Source: Datura wrightii
Taxonomy: Eukaryota; Streptophyta; Magnoliopsida; Solanales; Solanaceae
Assembly (NCBI GenBank): GCA_035772735.1
Contig: JASDFA010000010.1
Coordinates: 93,206,001-93,270,000, forward strand
DNA length: 64,000 nt
Direction of reading: 5' to 3'
The translations under genes and the position numbers were made by a program. Position 1 is the stretch's first letter. Each line of letters opens with the position of its first letter. Below, piece by piece: positions 1 to 11,160 of this stretch. The notes below the pieces were generated by a model. That model was not told where the DNA came from. It worked only from the letters and a program-made list of their open reading frames with translations, and searched no databases.

Positions 1-1469
1 TCTTGTTTTGTAGGTTTAAAGTTATTTTGAGGAACTAATCTATTATTTGGTGAAGTAAAGGAATGGAATCGGAAGCAAATTACAAAAGTCGGCAAGGAAC
101 CATGCCTTGGAAAGGCTGGTCGAGCCAGGGAGCATGCCAGGCTGTGCGTGTGCCGCGCCCAGCGCCGTACCACACCAATACCAGGCGCGAGAAGAAGGCA
201 ACAAGCAGGCCACCTGCACGCCAGCGCCGTGCCACGCCAGGCAACCTGTGCGCCAGTGTTGTGTCATACAGGCCATCGCACTGCACAGGCAGAGTGTCAC
301 GCCAGCCATCACGACAAGCCTCGGCCTAATGTAATTCTAAGGCGATTTCTAGTGTGCATTCGCGTTACCTCGGTGTCACGGAGGCAAATTGGCGCGTCCA
401 TCTCTGTGCCATGGAGTCATTCCACGACAGGCATAATTTTTTACAATTCTCATTTACTATAAATAGGTCCCTTAGCTCCTAAATTTTTTTAATAAAAAAA
501 GTCACGTAATATTTCTGAAAAACTGCTATGGAGTGAAGGGACAAGTGGGAGAACTCACCTAGGGTTCATCAATTTCATCTTCTCTTCTACCAGTTCTGTA
601 AGTATGTTACTTTAACTATGTTTTCTTGTAATTATATGAACATGAGTGGCTAGAACCCTTCCTCTAGGGTTTAGGCCACAAGATATGATTGTGATTATGC
701 GAATTTGTTTTGGTTTTAAGTTATTGATTGTTGTTTTGTCCTACATTCTCAATTCTGGTTGTTTTTATGATTGATCACCATGAAAACACATACGTTAAGC
801 TTAGGTAAAGGCTTGAGAAAGAAAACCTAGGCAAGAACATAAGAATGTAGGGAGCAAGTTTGTGTCTTACGATATTATTCGCGGTTAGTATAAGAAATTA
901 TACCTAATTTGCCTTGCATGGTTGATAAAACGGGATGATAACATGAATTAACTTAGAAATGTCACATCACCACTCGTAGAAGTTGTTGTGAAGCTATGTT
1001 GAGTTAAATGATTTGATGTACTAAAGTCCCTAATCAAGAGCATAAACCCCATAAACCACATCCACGTAATTAAATTGCCCACGAACTAGAATGTCACATC
1101 CCCGCTCAACCATGTAGTTGTGAGGCTAGTTTGTCGTGTTTAGAGGCTCAAAAGACCATGAGCATGGAATTTTAATTATGTGAGAAGACAATTGATAGTT
1201 CCATACTGAAACCATTACAAAGCGTAGTATCTCATGATTATCCGGCTTTAACTCTAGTTGCTCCTTGAAAGTTTTCAGAGTATTTCGATGACCACCCCTA
1301 GACTTAATTAAATTTTATCAAAAAAGTCTATAATCAACACTTCGAAAGTAAATATCACAATTGAACTTGATAATTAGCTGAATTGGTCCAGTCCCTGTGG
1401 GTTTTACATCCGGCTCTTAAAAAGGGCCACTGTATTACTTGTACGACCCGTACACTTGCGGGCTCACCA
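1..1469 (+). mobile_element. E1 5' LTR, 3' part (runs off left edge)
   Basis: This stretch matches 4640-6101 closely in the same orientation and order, and a primer binding site follows it directly, so it is the left LTR of a retrotransposon whose first ~140 bases lie outside the window. It ends in CA at 1469, just before the primer site. The first 440 bases are GC-rich and carry reiterated variants of a GCCACGCCAGGC-like word. A TATA box follows at 457-467, so U3 is on the left. The rest (about 600-1469) is AT-rich R/U5 with no coding potential. Short ORFs at 43-462 are products of the GC-rich repeats, not genes. Confidence 0.85.
457..467 (+). promoter_or_regulatory. TATA box of E1 5' LTR
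   Basis: CTATAAATAGG is a near-consensus plant TATA box. It lies directly downstream of the GC-rich U3 block and is repeated at the same place in the other LTR (5090-5100). Transcription would be expected to start about 30 bases downstream; that start is inferred. Confidence 0.65.
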
Positions 1470-1475
1470 TGCTTT

Positions 1476-1494
1476 TTGCGCCGTTGCCGGGGAT
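1476..1494 (+). other. Primer binding site, Asp-tRNA type
   Basis: TTGCGCCGTTGCCGGGGAT differs at one position from the Asp-tRNA-complementary primer site typical of Athila-like elements, which starts TGGCGCC. It sits six bases past the LTR end. This is the main reason for placing E1 in the Athila/TAT group although it has no RT. Confidence 0.85.
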
Positions 1495-1619
1495 TCGGTG
1501 AAGTTTAGTTAATTTTTCTATTTTTGTGTGATTTTTAAATTTCCTTAAGTGTTGAAAAAAAAATTTATTAGCTTTAAATTTGTTTTATTTTTAGTTTTTA
1601 GTCTTATACTCTTCTTGAC

Positions 1620-2567
1620 ATGACATCATGGAATACAAATGGGTTGAATGGTGGATACTCATATTTTGGTTAGTCCTGTCTGAATTATGGAGGACCCCAC
1701 TTGTGGAAAAACTGTAACACATGCAATATATGTTGTGGTCAAGATGACCATTGGAATGGCTGTCCGAATGCATACTCCCCTCCCCACAGCCCCTACTATG
1801 ATCGTTCTGTTGTTTTTGATGAGTACAGGAATGATGAAACTGAGAACTTGGAACACCAAGCTTAAATAGAAAACATGTTGAAATAGGTCGTTGAGCAGAC
1901 AAAAGCAATGAGGGAGCAGATGGCACTATTAGGAATTGAAACAAAGGACAATGGAGAGGCCTTAGAAATGATAAGCACCAAGATCATGGAGATCATGGCT
2001 AAGGAAGAAACTTGTGATGATTTACAACTAACGGTCTTATGCAATACTCAAGAGGAACTACTAGAAGAAGAAAATGGTGAGTTCTTAGAAGAAGCTCAAC
2101 AATTAGAAGCTCTTAAGAGTCCCCGTGATGGTCTCACACATATGGAAAATCCATTCATGGAAGAAGAGATAGAGTATCCCCTATTTGACATTAATGGAGA
2201 GATAGATGTTTATGTGGAGAAGGTGTATACAAGTAAGGAGGTCGAGCAAAATGCAGTTTCAGAGTTGAGGTGTATTGTACCCTACTCGAATCATTTTTCA
2301 ACATTAAGCTTGGTTGACAACCTAGAAATAGATTCTTCCAAGCTTATAGAGAAATGTCTAGAGGAGGAACAAGCCCCATATATTGTGAAATTTGCCAATT
2401 CTAAGAGGCAAAATGACTTCGCTTACTTAAGGGCCAATAAGTGCAAAAGGCGACATCTACTGCTTGGTCCTTTCATTTTTTCACCACCACCCCTGGAGCA
2501 TAAGAGGAAAGTGGAGAAGAAATTAGGGGTGAGATTCATATCCTCAAAGTGGAGGAAAAAGTGGTGA
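1620..2567 (+). pseudogene. E1 gag-like ORF (non-autonomous element)
   Basis: This is the only substantial coding signal in E1. The frame opens at the ATG at 1620 and runs to 2567, with three in-frame stops at about 1671, 1863 and 1884; the longest open part is 1908-2567 (219 aa). The N-terminal part has a cysteine/histidine cluster (CNICCGQDDHWNGC) that looks like a variant CCHC knuckle, as in Athila-type gag. The middle is strongly acidic (runs of Glu), and the C-terminus is basic and ends K-W-R-K-K-W. No retropepsin, RT, RNase H or integrase motif is seen between the primer site and the polypurine tract. I infer a gag-derived protein of a non-autonomous, TR-GAG-like element mobilised in trans. 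An unrelated captured ORF is the alternative. Confidence 0.55.
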
Positions 2568-2606
2568 TACATGACACGTCGTGTCGTGACGTAAAATAAG
2601 GTGTTG

Positions 2607-2624
2607 CTTGGGAGGCAACCCAAG
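2607..2624 (+). other. Post-ORF hairpin of Athila-type elements
   Basis: A perfect 6-bp stem, CTTGGG/CCCAAG, closes a 6-nt loop 40 bases after the ORF stop, in the context GTGACGTAAAATAAGGTG. A competing stem GTTGC (2603-2607)/GCAAC (2615-2619) overlaps it, so the two cannot form together. The same block occurs in X (minus strand, 28689-28704) and, decayed, in N (9363-9382). The function is unknown to me. Confidence 0.6.
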
Positions 2625-4488
2625 GGTACCACAGGTACAATTTGTAATTGTTGTTTGTGTTGATTTTATTTATTGTCAACTTATGTTGTTTTTGGTGGAA
2701 AGTTAGGCACAGATGGAGGGGAAGTATGAGTACCCATGGAGGAGGAAGCTAACAAGCATGGACGATAAAAAGTGTGGGGTCAAATACCCACTTGTTCAAA
2801 GGAAGAACAACATGCTATAAGCTAGGCCTAGAGGCCTAGGGGAGTAATTCTCATCCTGTTTAATTTTAATTTGATGCTATGGGGACATAGCATGATTCAA
2901 GTGTAGGGTGAGGAAAATTTCAAAATTTTTGTGCTTAACGATTTTTGGTGAATGTAATGCTTGTGACAAATATTAGAAAAAATTATTGTGAGTCAAGCAT
3001 GACTTCATCACCCGTTGGTTTTTCTTTTCGGTTTATTTCCGACCGGGGGTCTTTGAATCGAAGAATAAAAATTTTCTTTGTCTGTATATAGTGTTTTTAG
3101 TCATAGTTAGAGACTATTTCCAATGATGGATGGATGACGATCGTCTTGAGGAAAAATTACTCAATAGGTTTTGATTTTTGAACCTGTAGCTGATTGATGG
3201 CTTGATGTTCTTGTTATGTGCTATACATGATTGTAAGATGCAAGTGTGGTTTGTGTTGCAGCATGTAAGAAGTGTATAACTTTGTTTGAGACACTTAGGC
3301 TCTATAATTTTACTCAATGTGATTGAAGCTTAATTCTGAATTCTTGTGATTAGCTGAGTAAGAGTCTGCTAAATGTGTCTTGAATTGAGCATGTGTTGTG
3401 AGTGTAAGTTTTTCAAATATTCCATGCTACTGTGGGGTGTCTAGAACTTGCCTGGTGTGTATATAAGACAAAATGAAGGATGTGGACTGTAGGAGATGAT
3501 TCATGCATTTATTTGAATGAACCTAATTTTTATCCCTCACTTTACCTACCTTTAATATTTAATCCTAGTTAGCCCCATTGAGCCTTAACCCTATTCTTTG
3601 ATAGCTACGACATAAGCTTAATCCTTTTATTTCATTAGCTTTGAATTTGATCCAAAACTCTGAAGCGCTTAAGTGAAAAATTCCAAAGAGTGAAGGAGTG
3701 AGAACCATGAAAAAGAAGGAAAAGTAGAAGTTGTGAAAGTTGAGAAAAGGACAAAGGTGCACTTGTGTGAAAATGGTTGATTATAAGTAGGGAGTAAGAA
3801 AATAAATGAAAGAAAAAGATTGCTTAAGTACTCCTTATTACTAAGCTGAGTGTGCTTAAAGAAATGGGAACAAGAACAGAAAATTCAAGAGTGAAAAGAA
3901 TGAGGAGGAAGTAACAAAAGAGATGTCCTTAATGAAGGTTGAAGTTATTAAAAGCGCTTGGGGAAGTTAGCCACTATTACTGGCCAGAATAGTACCTACC
4001 CGTCCCTTAGCTTACATTGCAACCCTTTAAGTCCTACTTGATCTTACGTTCATACATCCTTAAATTAGTGGAGTAAAACACTAAGGGAAAGCTTATAGTT
4101 CACTACCTGATGCATGTGAATTCTTTGAGAGAGTGAGCGTAATTCTATTCATATACCCATACATGTTGTGTTTTAAAAACTTGCGAGTAAAAATGGGTAA
4201 CTCTCTTGTTGTGAGGGCACATGTTTAATGAAAGATAACATTCATGACAGATTTCTTGATCGGTTGATTTGCATGAGTTTGCTAAGATTGAGAGTCGATT
4301 CTTGAGGTTAGGAAGTCTTAACGGAGTTGTATATCAATTCATTGATTAAATCGTGCATGCTCAATTTTTAACTTGCTATCTTAAATAATAATTATAGTTG
4401 TAGCTTCAATTGTCTTGATAAATTAGTTATGTGTGAGTCTTAATTTACATGAGAGGTAAAAAGGTTGTTCGAGGACGAATAAGGCTTT
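2625..4488 (+). other. E1 3' non-coding region
   Basis: This is a long AT-rich stretch between the ORF and the polypurine tract. I see no protein motif on either strand; the ORFs at 3114-3317 and 3565-3762 (minus) have no recognisable features. It contains polypurine-like words such as AAGTGTGGGG near 2770 and CAAGTGTAGGGTGAGG near 2900, resembling the true tract at 4489-4502, and a palindromic AGGCCTAGAGGCCTAG near 2823. Long untranslated 3' regions are usual in TAT/Athila elements. Confidence 0.6.
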
Positions 4489-4502
4489 AAGTGTGGGGTA
4501 GG
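4489..4502 (+). other. Polypurine tract of E1
   Basis: AAGTGTGGGGTAGG directly precedes the 3' LTR, whose TG starts at 4503. It is purine-rich and in the required position for plus-strand priming. Confidence 0.7.
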
Positions 4503-6101
4503 TGATCTCGGGAAAAATAGCATGCCCGAATGATGCTTTATAACTTAGTTTTGTCTTGTTTATCGACTTAATTATATGCATTCTCATGTATTCTTATGTA
4601 AATGTGAACATATATACTAACCAACATGATTAGTTCTTGTTTTTGTAGGTTTAAAATGAATTTGAGGAACTAATCTATGACTTGGTGAAGTAGAGGAATG
4701 GAATCAGAAGCGAATTAAAAAAGTCAACAAGGAACCATGCCTTGGCAAGGCTGGCCACGCCAGGCAGTGTGCCACGCTGTTCTGTGTCGCGCCCAGCGTT
4801 GTGCCATGTCAATGCAATGCGCGAGAAAAAGGCAGCAAGCAGGCCACCTGCGCGCCAGCGCCGTGCCACGCCAGGCAACCTGCACGTCAGCGCCATGTCA
4901 CGCGGGCCATCGCGCTGTACAGGCAACATACCACAACGGCCATCACGGCAAGCCTCGACCTAATGTCATTCTAAGGGATTTCCAGTGTGCATTCGCGTTA
5001 CCTCGGTGTCACGGAGGCAAATTGGCGCATCCACCTCCGTGCCACGGAGCCATTCCACGACAGGCATAATTTTGAACAATTCTCATTTACTATAAATAGG
5101 TCCCTTAGCTACTAATTTTTTTTGAAAAAAAGTCACGTACTATTTCTGAAAAACGGCTAAGGAGTGAAGGGAGAAGTGGGAGAACTCACCTAGGGTTCAT
5201 CAATTTCATCTTCTCTTCTACTAATTCTTGTAACTATGTTACTTTAATTATATTTTCTTGTAATTATACGAACATGAGTGGCTAGAACCCTTCCTCTAGG
5301 GTTGAAGCCACAAGATATGATTGTGATTATGCAAATTTGTTTGGTTTTAAGTAATTGATTATTGTTTTGTCCTACATTCTCAATTATGGTTGTTTTTATG
5401 ATTGATAACCATGAAAACACACATGTTAAGTTTAGGTAAATGCTTGAGAAAGAAAACCTAGGAAAGAACATAAGAATGTAGGGAGTAAGTTTGTATCTTA
5501 CGATATAATTCGCGGTTAGGATAAGAAATTATACCTAATTTTCCTTGCTTGGTTGATAAAACTGGATGATAACCTGAATTAACATAGAAATATCACATCA
5601 CCACTCGTAGAAGTAGTTGTGAAACTAAGTTGAGTTAAATGATTAGAGGTGCGAAAGTTCCTAATTAAGAGCATAAACCCTGTAAACTATATCCACGTAA
5701 TTGAATTCCCACGAACTAGAATGTCACATCCCCGCTCAATGATGTAGTTGTCAGGCTAGTTTGTCGTGTTTAGAGGCTCGAAAGACCATGAACATGCAAT
5801 TTTAATTATGTGAGACAACAATTGATAGTTCCATACTGAAACCATTACAAAGAGTGGTATCGCATGATTATTCGGCTTTAACTCTAGTTGCTCCTTGAAA
5901 GTTTTCAGAGTATTTTGATGACCACCCCTAGACTTAATTAAATTTTATTGAAAAAAGTCTATAATTAACACTTGCGAAAGTAAATATCAAACTTGAACTT
6001 GATAATTAGCTGAATTGGTGCAGTCCCTGTGGGTTCGACATCCGGCTCTTAAAAAGGGACATTGTATTACTTGTACAACCCATACACTTGCGGGCTCATC
6101 A
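4503..6101 (+). mobile_element. E1 3' LTR
   Basis: This complete LTR of about 1.6 kb begins TGATCTCGGG and ends in CA. From about 4640 it repeats 1-1469, including the GC-rich U3 block (4740-5070), the TATA box and the U5 end. The flanking base changes from LTR to an unrelated minus-strand LTR at 6102, so E1 inserted into that LTR. The target duplication cannot be tested because the left end is outside the window. Confidence 0.85.
5090..5100 (+). promoter_or_regulatory. TATA box of E1 3' LTR
   Basis: CTATAAATAGG is identical to the copy at 457-467 and holds the same position after the GC-rich block. Confidence 0.6.
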
Positions 6102-8099
6102 TCCTGCATCATGAAATGACATAGCACAGAAAGTATGCAGTTAGTATATAGAATGTACCGAGTATGCAAGGTAAGTAAAACTGCTTAAGTAAAATAAATC
6201 ATTTAAATCATTTCATAACGTATCGTAAGATTTCAAGTAAGATAAGAAGGGTTAAATGAATTCATTCTAAAATCAAAATATTACCATGAAATAATCAAGC
6301 ATAGCTTTATAACATCATAACTGACTCAAATGACTCAAAGCTGAAACATAACATTTATGATAAAAGTTGAACAATGAGTCAAACCTTACCTTTAATACAT
6401 GCATGCTTAAAGTAATAATAATGAGTAACGAATATGCAAATCTGAATCATGTAGACAATGGGAAACTCGTCACTTAACAAAAATACCATGATAGAGCTTA
6501 CGTGGTCCTCACAATCACACTAAAGTGGGTAGAGCTGTCCAGAACCTTGTCAGGGCTATGGATGCTACCATGATATCGATATCAAGCTAAAGGCCCAATC
6601 TGGCAAGGGGAAGTTCACTTGGGAGGTCCCAAGTCAGATAGTATTCAACCTACGTTGGCGCATAGCTCTGGGCATAGGGTGATCGACCTTTAACCCGCTC
6701 GGTGCTGGACTCTTCTCCCAAAACATGCAATGCTCTACATCGTATTTAACAAAACTCAAAATCGTCTATTGATGAATCTCAACAATGATATCATGCATAA
6801 ACTCAACATTGTATGAAACGAAGCTCAACATTGTCATTTGACAAAGTTCAATAAATGAAATCATGCATAGGACCAATATCGTATTAAAATGAAGCTCAAT
6901 GGTACATACATCTCAATTATGAATTCATGTATATGAGAAGCTTTATTTCGAAACTTACCACACTCTCAATTATACGTGGGAGCATCTACTCCAAAATCAT
7001 GTGCTAAGCTTATTTTAGAGATACTACATCATCATACTTGATATAAGGACCTTGCCCAAAACTTTATAATGCTTGGATCTACTCAATTCATTTTGAAAAC
7101 AATAAAATAATCATGAGTAGCTTTAGAAACATGCTTTTCATCATCAAATCTCATCATCATCATCATACATTCATCATCATTCTCTTCTTTCATGAACTTC
7201 TTACCCATGGGCATTCAATTTCATAATTTAGAAAACACAATTTTTGATTGAAAACAATTTATAATCTACCCAAGCTTCATAATTCATCAATATAAACATA
7301 ATGTGATCGTACCCATGTGTACAAATTAAAGAATCATGCAAATGGGTAAAAACCCCATAACTTGATCATATGAATTTCTCCTACTTAGCTAGAGATTTGA
7401 CATGTGTGTGAAAGGAAGAACCCACTCATAGACCTATATACCAGGAAGGGATTGATTCCACCAAATCTTTGATCACCCAAGAGGAAATTGGATGGAAACC
7501 TTGAATGCTAGCATTGAATAAACTTTTCAACCTCTCAAGCTTGAATGCATGTAATTAATGACTTAGAATGGGTTTTACCCCTTCTTAAACCCTCTAAAAT
7601 GAGCCTTAAACGACATAGTATAGGCCCCTAGGACTTAGGAATTATGGAAAAGCCCTTACTAAAATCGCAGAAATTTGCTGATTGCCAGTCCCCACGAGGG
7701 ACTGGACGACTCGTCACCAGGGCTAATGACTCGTGACCCAGAGTCATGGATTCTACCACCTATTTCACTCAGGGGACCCCATAAGGGACCCCACAAATCG
7801 TGGTGGCTGGCCACGAATTATGGTCACCACCCGTGACCCACACTGCCTCAAAACCTAAGCCAACCTCTCAATCCATTCTAAGGTTGACCTCACAAGTCTT
7901 GAGGTCTGACCATGACTCATGGTTATGCTCATGGCCTCACCCAACACCTTTCCATGACCTGATTGACAAAGAGTCACCTCACGACTCATGGTCACTCCTC
8001 ACGAGCCACTTCACGAATTATTCTATGACCTGGTGTGAAATTTCAATTTTTCAATGTTTTGACTCTTGGGACTGATCCTTGGTTTCCCAGGTTATAACA
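6102..8099 (-). mobile_element. R2: partial Tekay-type LTR, minus strand
   Basis: The stretch is colinear with about 13,960-15,798 and 23,370-25,212, the LTRs of element R, but is more diverged. Read on the minus strand it starts TGTTATAACC at 8099, the outer end of an LTR, so R2 is either a solo LTR or the 5' LTR of an element lying to the left beyond E1. Its U3 (7680-8040) is dense in GACTCGTGG/GACTCATGG words. On the right it abuts Athila-like gag at 8100, into which it inserted. ORFs here (such as 7800-8075) come from the motif repeats. Confidence 0.8.
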
Positions 8100-8620
8100 T
8101 GTTAGTAACTCAAAGATAGAGGATATGTTTGCAAGAGTTTTAAAGAAGGTTAGGTCCATGGGTAATGGGTTGAGGGAGTTTAAAGGGGAGGTCTCTGAGC
8201 TCGCCCAAATGATGAGTTCTCATTTGGCTTCCATAAAGCATATCAATGACCAATGAACCACCTTTCATCAAAAATGAATCTCCGAATGAGGGGAACCCTT
8301 CCTAGTGATACCGTACTAAATTCGATGAAGGATGGCCGTTGCATGGCGATTGTCACTGGGAGTGGGAAAACTATCGCTGAGGTGGGTGTGAAGGCCAAAC
8401 AAGCTTTTTCTCTAATAAAAAATAATGGAGTGAAGGATGCAGTGCAAAAAAAAAACCAAGCTAGGTTGATGATTAAGAGGAACTTGAAGAGGAAGGACTG
8501 GTTGTTACTCCAAATGGTATTGATGATGAGAAAAAGGGCGAGGAGGCCTCAAATACACAAGGACAAGAGCCTAGAATCCCACCTCCTTACCCTCATCTGT
8601 TAGAGAAAAAGAAAGAGGAC
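8100..8620 (+). pseudogene. N: Athila-like gag C-terminal remnant
   Basis: In one frame (from 8119) a segment reads like the coiled C-terminal part of Athila gag (E-D-M-F-A-R-V-L-K-K). After a frameshift the frame at 8253 carries the linker typical of these proteins (GTLPSDTV, then DGRCMAIVTGSGK, where family members have a T-R-G/S-G-K-type sequence). A third frame near 8550-8615 gives an acidic segment followed by P-P-P-Y-P, the usual lead into the protease. The N-terminal gag is missing because R2 cuts in at 8099. No product is expected. Confidence 0.65.
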
Positions 8621-8743
8621 AACTAGTTCTAAAAGTTCATTAATATGTTTAGCAAGTTGTCCATCAACACACGCTGGTTGATGCATTCCTCCAAATGCTA
8701 GGGTAAGAAAAATTCATGAAAGCTTCTGAAGAAAAAGAAGACA

Positions 8744-9297
8744 GTGGATGCCGACATAGTGAAGCTGTCATATCACAATAGTGTTGTGATGGCTAGTAAC
8801 CTTCCTCCAAAAAGAGAGGATCCCGGAGCATTCACTATCCCTTGCACTATTAGAATGTGTATGTTAAACAAGGAATTATGTGATCTTGGGGCTCGTATCA
8901 ATCTAATGCCTCTCATAATCTCCAATAAGTTAGGTTTGGAAAGTCTCAAGCCTACAACGATGATGTTTTTGATAGCAGATCGTTCAATCAACCGTCCCAT
9001 TGGTGTTCTTGAGGATGTCTTGGTCCAGGTGGACATGTTCATTCTACCTGTTGACTTAGTCATGTTGGATTGTGACTTGGATATTAAGGTGCTCATTATC
9101 TTGGGGTGACCATTTCTTTCCACGGGAAGAGCACATGCTGGTGTAGAGCTAGGGAATTTGAAATTCATAGTTGGTGGTGAAGAAGTCACTTTTAATATAT
9201 GTAAACCAACAACATCTCTTGATGAATGTAATGTGATTGCAGTTCTTGATGAGGACAAGGAGCAACAGACTGAATGTGAAGAAGAAGTTGATCGGTA
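8744..9297 (+). pseudogene. N: Athila-like retropepsin remnant
   Basis: The open part 8744-9109 (121 aa) carries the retropepsin active-site region as LCDLGARINLMP, with the catalytic Asp in D-L-G, as is usual in Athila proteases. Further on are I-A-D-R-S-I, a flap-like P-I-G-V-L-E-D-V segment and a C-terminal I-I-L-G. A stop (TGA at 9107) replaces the residue after I-L-G; the family continues into an R-P-F-L segment, and coding-like sequence persists to about 9297. No RT follows: the post-pol block comes within 70 bases, so RT, RNase H and integrase are absent. The 161-aa minus-strand ORF at 8773-9258 is a shadow of this gene. Confidence 0.75.
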
Positions 9298-9362
9298 GGA
9301 TGATCATTCAAATGAATGATGTAGGTGATGACCCGTCGAGCCGTGACGTTAAATAAGGCACT

Positions 9363-9382
9363 TCTTAGAAGGTAGCCCAAGT
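9363..9382 (+). other. N: decayed copy of the post-pol hairpin
   Basis: The block GCCGTGACGTTAAATAAGG leads into CTTCTTAGAAGGTAGCCCAAG. It aligns with the E1 hairpin block at 2577-2624, but two of the six stem pairs are broken. Its place just after the last coding stop is the same. Confidence 0.5.
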
Positions 9383-11160
9383 GATTTTAATTTCAGTTAT
9401 TTTTTATGTTTATGTTGTTTATGGTTTGGTAGGATGATTGGGTGACAACCATATGAAAGAAAATAGGGGAAGAGCTGCGTAAGACCTATGAAACGCAGGT
9501 ATGCATCTGCAAAATGCAGCCCAAGTGTTCCAAGGACAAGATAGTGGGAAGAAACTGAAGGGGTTCTATGCGACACCTGCGATATGTAGGTCTAGCGTGA
9601 CCCTAAGCCAGAATACCTAGAAAAAAAATTTAAGTGGTATGCATCTATGAAATAGTTGCATTGGATATCTGTGATTTGTAGGTCATGTGCAAGCCAACGG
9701 CAAAGGACTGGGCACAAAAGAGGTAACCTGCATTGGAACTGTGTTTCACGGTAGCCGCAGGTCCAGTGCAGGCGCAGGTATACCTAGTCATTTAAATGTG
9801 ATCAACACGTTGACTAAGCCCGAGCCATGTCCAATATAACTGGTTGAAATTCTCCCCCAATTACCAAAACCCACCTTCTCTTCACCTTTTTACCTTCCCC
9901 ATGACCTCCATTACTACAACTTTCCATCTTCCCCATCACTCCGTTTAATCCACCTCTTCAAATCACCATTCACTTCAACTCCCTTTAATCTATAAAACCC
10001 ATTCACTTTCATCATTTTCTTCCTCATCTTTCAAACAACTCTCTCACTAATATAAAAAAAAAGTTCAAACTTTTTGGGTTGGCTTTGGTTGAGGCGAAAA
10101 AACTCCAAATTTTCAATTTATTTAATTATCTCTTCTCACTTGGTGTATGTACCTTTCAATCTTTTTTTTCTTATACCCGAAGGTGTTAGTACAAAAGAAA
10201 TCATGTTAATTTAAAGATTTTCTTCACCCATGTTCCCCCATTACCCATCTTGTGTTTCTCATTCTTTGGATAACTTTATTTATTGTGGATGTGGTGGAAG
10301 AGTAAAAATTGCAAACTGTGGGATTTGTTGTTCTTCTTAATAGATCTTCTATGTGAGTTATATGTTTTGAAATTTTTGTTGGGGGTGATGTCTGAGTAAC
10401 CCGTGTACTTGAAATGTACAATTTTCCCCATGATAGATAGGTTGACGTCTTTCTTAAGAGAAAATAATCAAATTTTATTCTTTTGTGCAACCTATAATTG
10501 CCAATGTGATGTTTAGATGTCATGAGATGGTTGTGAGATGGAGTTTCTATAAGTTGTTGGGTTGGGCACTCGATGTTTCCCAATGAAAGATGGGATAACG
10601 TCCATCCTAAGAGAAGGCGTTGAGTGGTCCTGAAATGTTTTTTCTGTTGTGATTGATGATTCTTTAGGGGAAGCTTGAGTATCCATTTGATGAAAATATT
10701 CTTAGGTTTGTGCAAAAAATTAGCCTACTTAGAGCTGTGGAAATGAAAGAGCCACTGCCTAGTGCCTGCGAACCGCGGTTCCCATGTATGCGAAATGAAG
10801 GTGTAGAATAGGAGCAGGGTGAGGTTTCAGGATCACTGTACCCTACCTACGTTACACCTATGAGCCGCGGATCGCCACCTACCAAACGTACACCAAACGC
10901 AGGTGACCACAAATTTTAACACAATTTTTGTCACTAACCGGTGATTCACCTACAAACCGCGGATCCCTACCTGCGAAACACAGGTGCAGCGCAGGTGTTG
11001 CAAGTTCTTGATATTGATGTTTCATGTGGTTGAACATTCAATCTTTTAATTTCTTTTTCTTAGCTTAGCATGGTTGTCGCCTTTAATTATCTTTTATCAA
11101 AAGAATACAAAAAGAAGGTTTGTACGTTTGTGTTACTAACTTTGCCTTGCAAAATCATGT
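9383..11160 (+). other. N: spacer with CGCAGGT-type motif clusters
   Basis: No protein motif is visible. Two parts (about 9470-9790 and 10740-11010) are packed with variants of ACCTGCG/CGCAGGT and CCGCGGATC, many in inverted pairs. Between them lie a C/T-rich stretch, a TATA box (9990-9998) and an AT-rich leader-like region. The 163-aa minus-strand ORF at 10224-10715 has low-complexity composition and no recognisable domain, so I do not call it a gene. The arrangement suggests a spacer with an internal promoter for the ORF downstream (inference). Confidence 0.5.
9990..9998 (+). promoter_or_regulatory. Candidate internal TATA box
   Basis: CTATAAAAC follows a long C/T-rich tract and precedes a CA/CT-rich leader-like stretch, as in plant core promoters. 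It lies about 1.2 kb upstream of the ORF remnant at 11160-12508. The assignment rests on the motif and context only. Confidence 0.35.

Noticed and set aside
8773..9258. 161-aa minus-strand ORF
   Set aside because: Antisense shadow of the N protease, whose plus-strand active-site motif is clear.
10224..10715. 163-aa minus-strand ORF
   Set aside because: No domain or motif, His/Thr/Asn-rich composition typical of the reverse of AT-rich spacer, and no promoter or supporting context.
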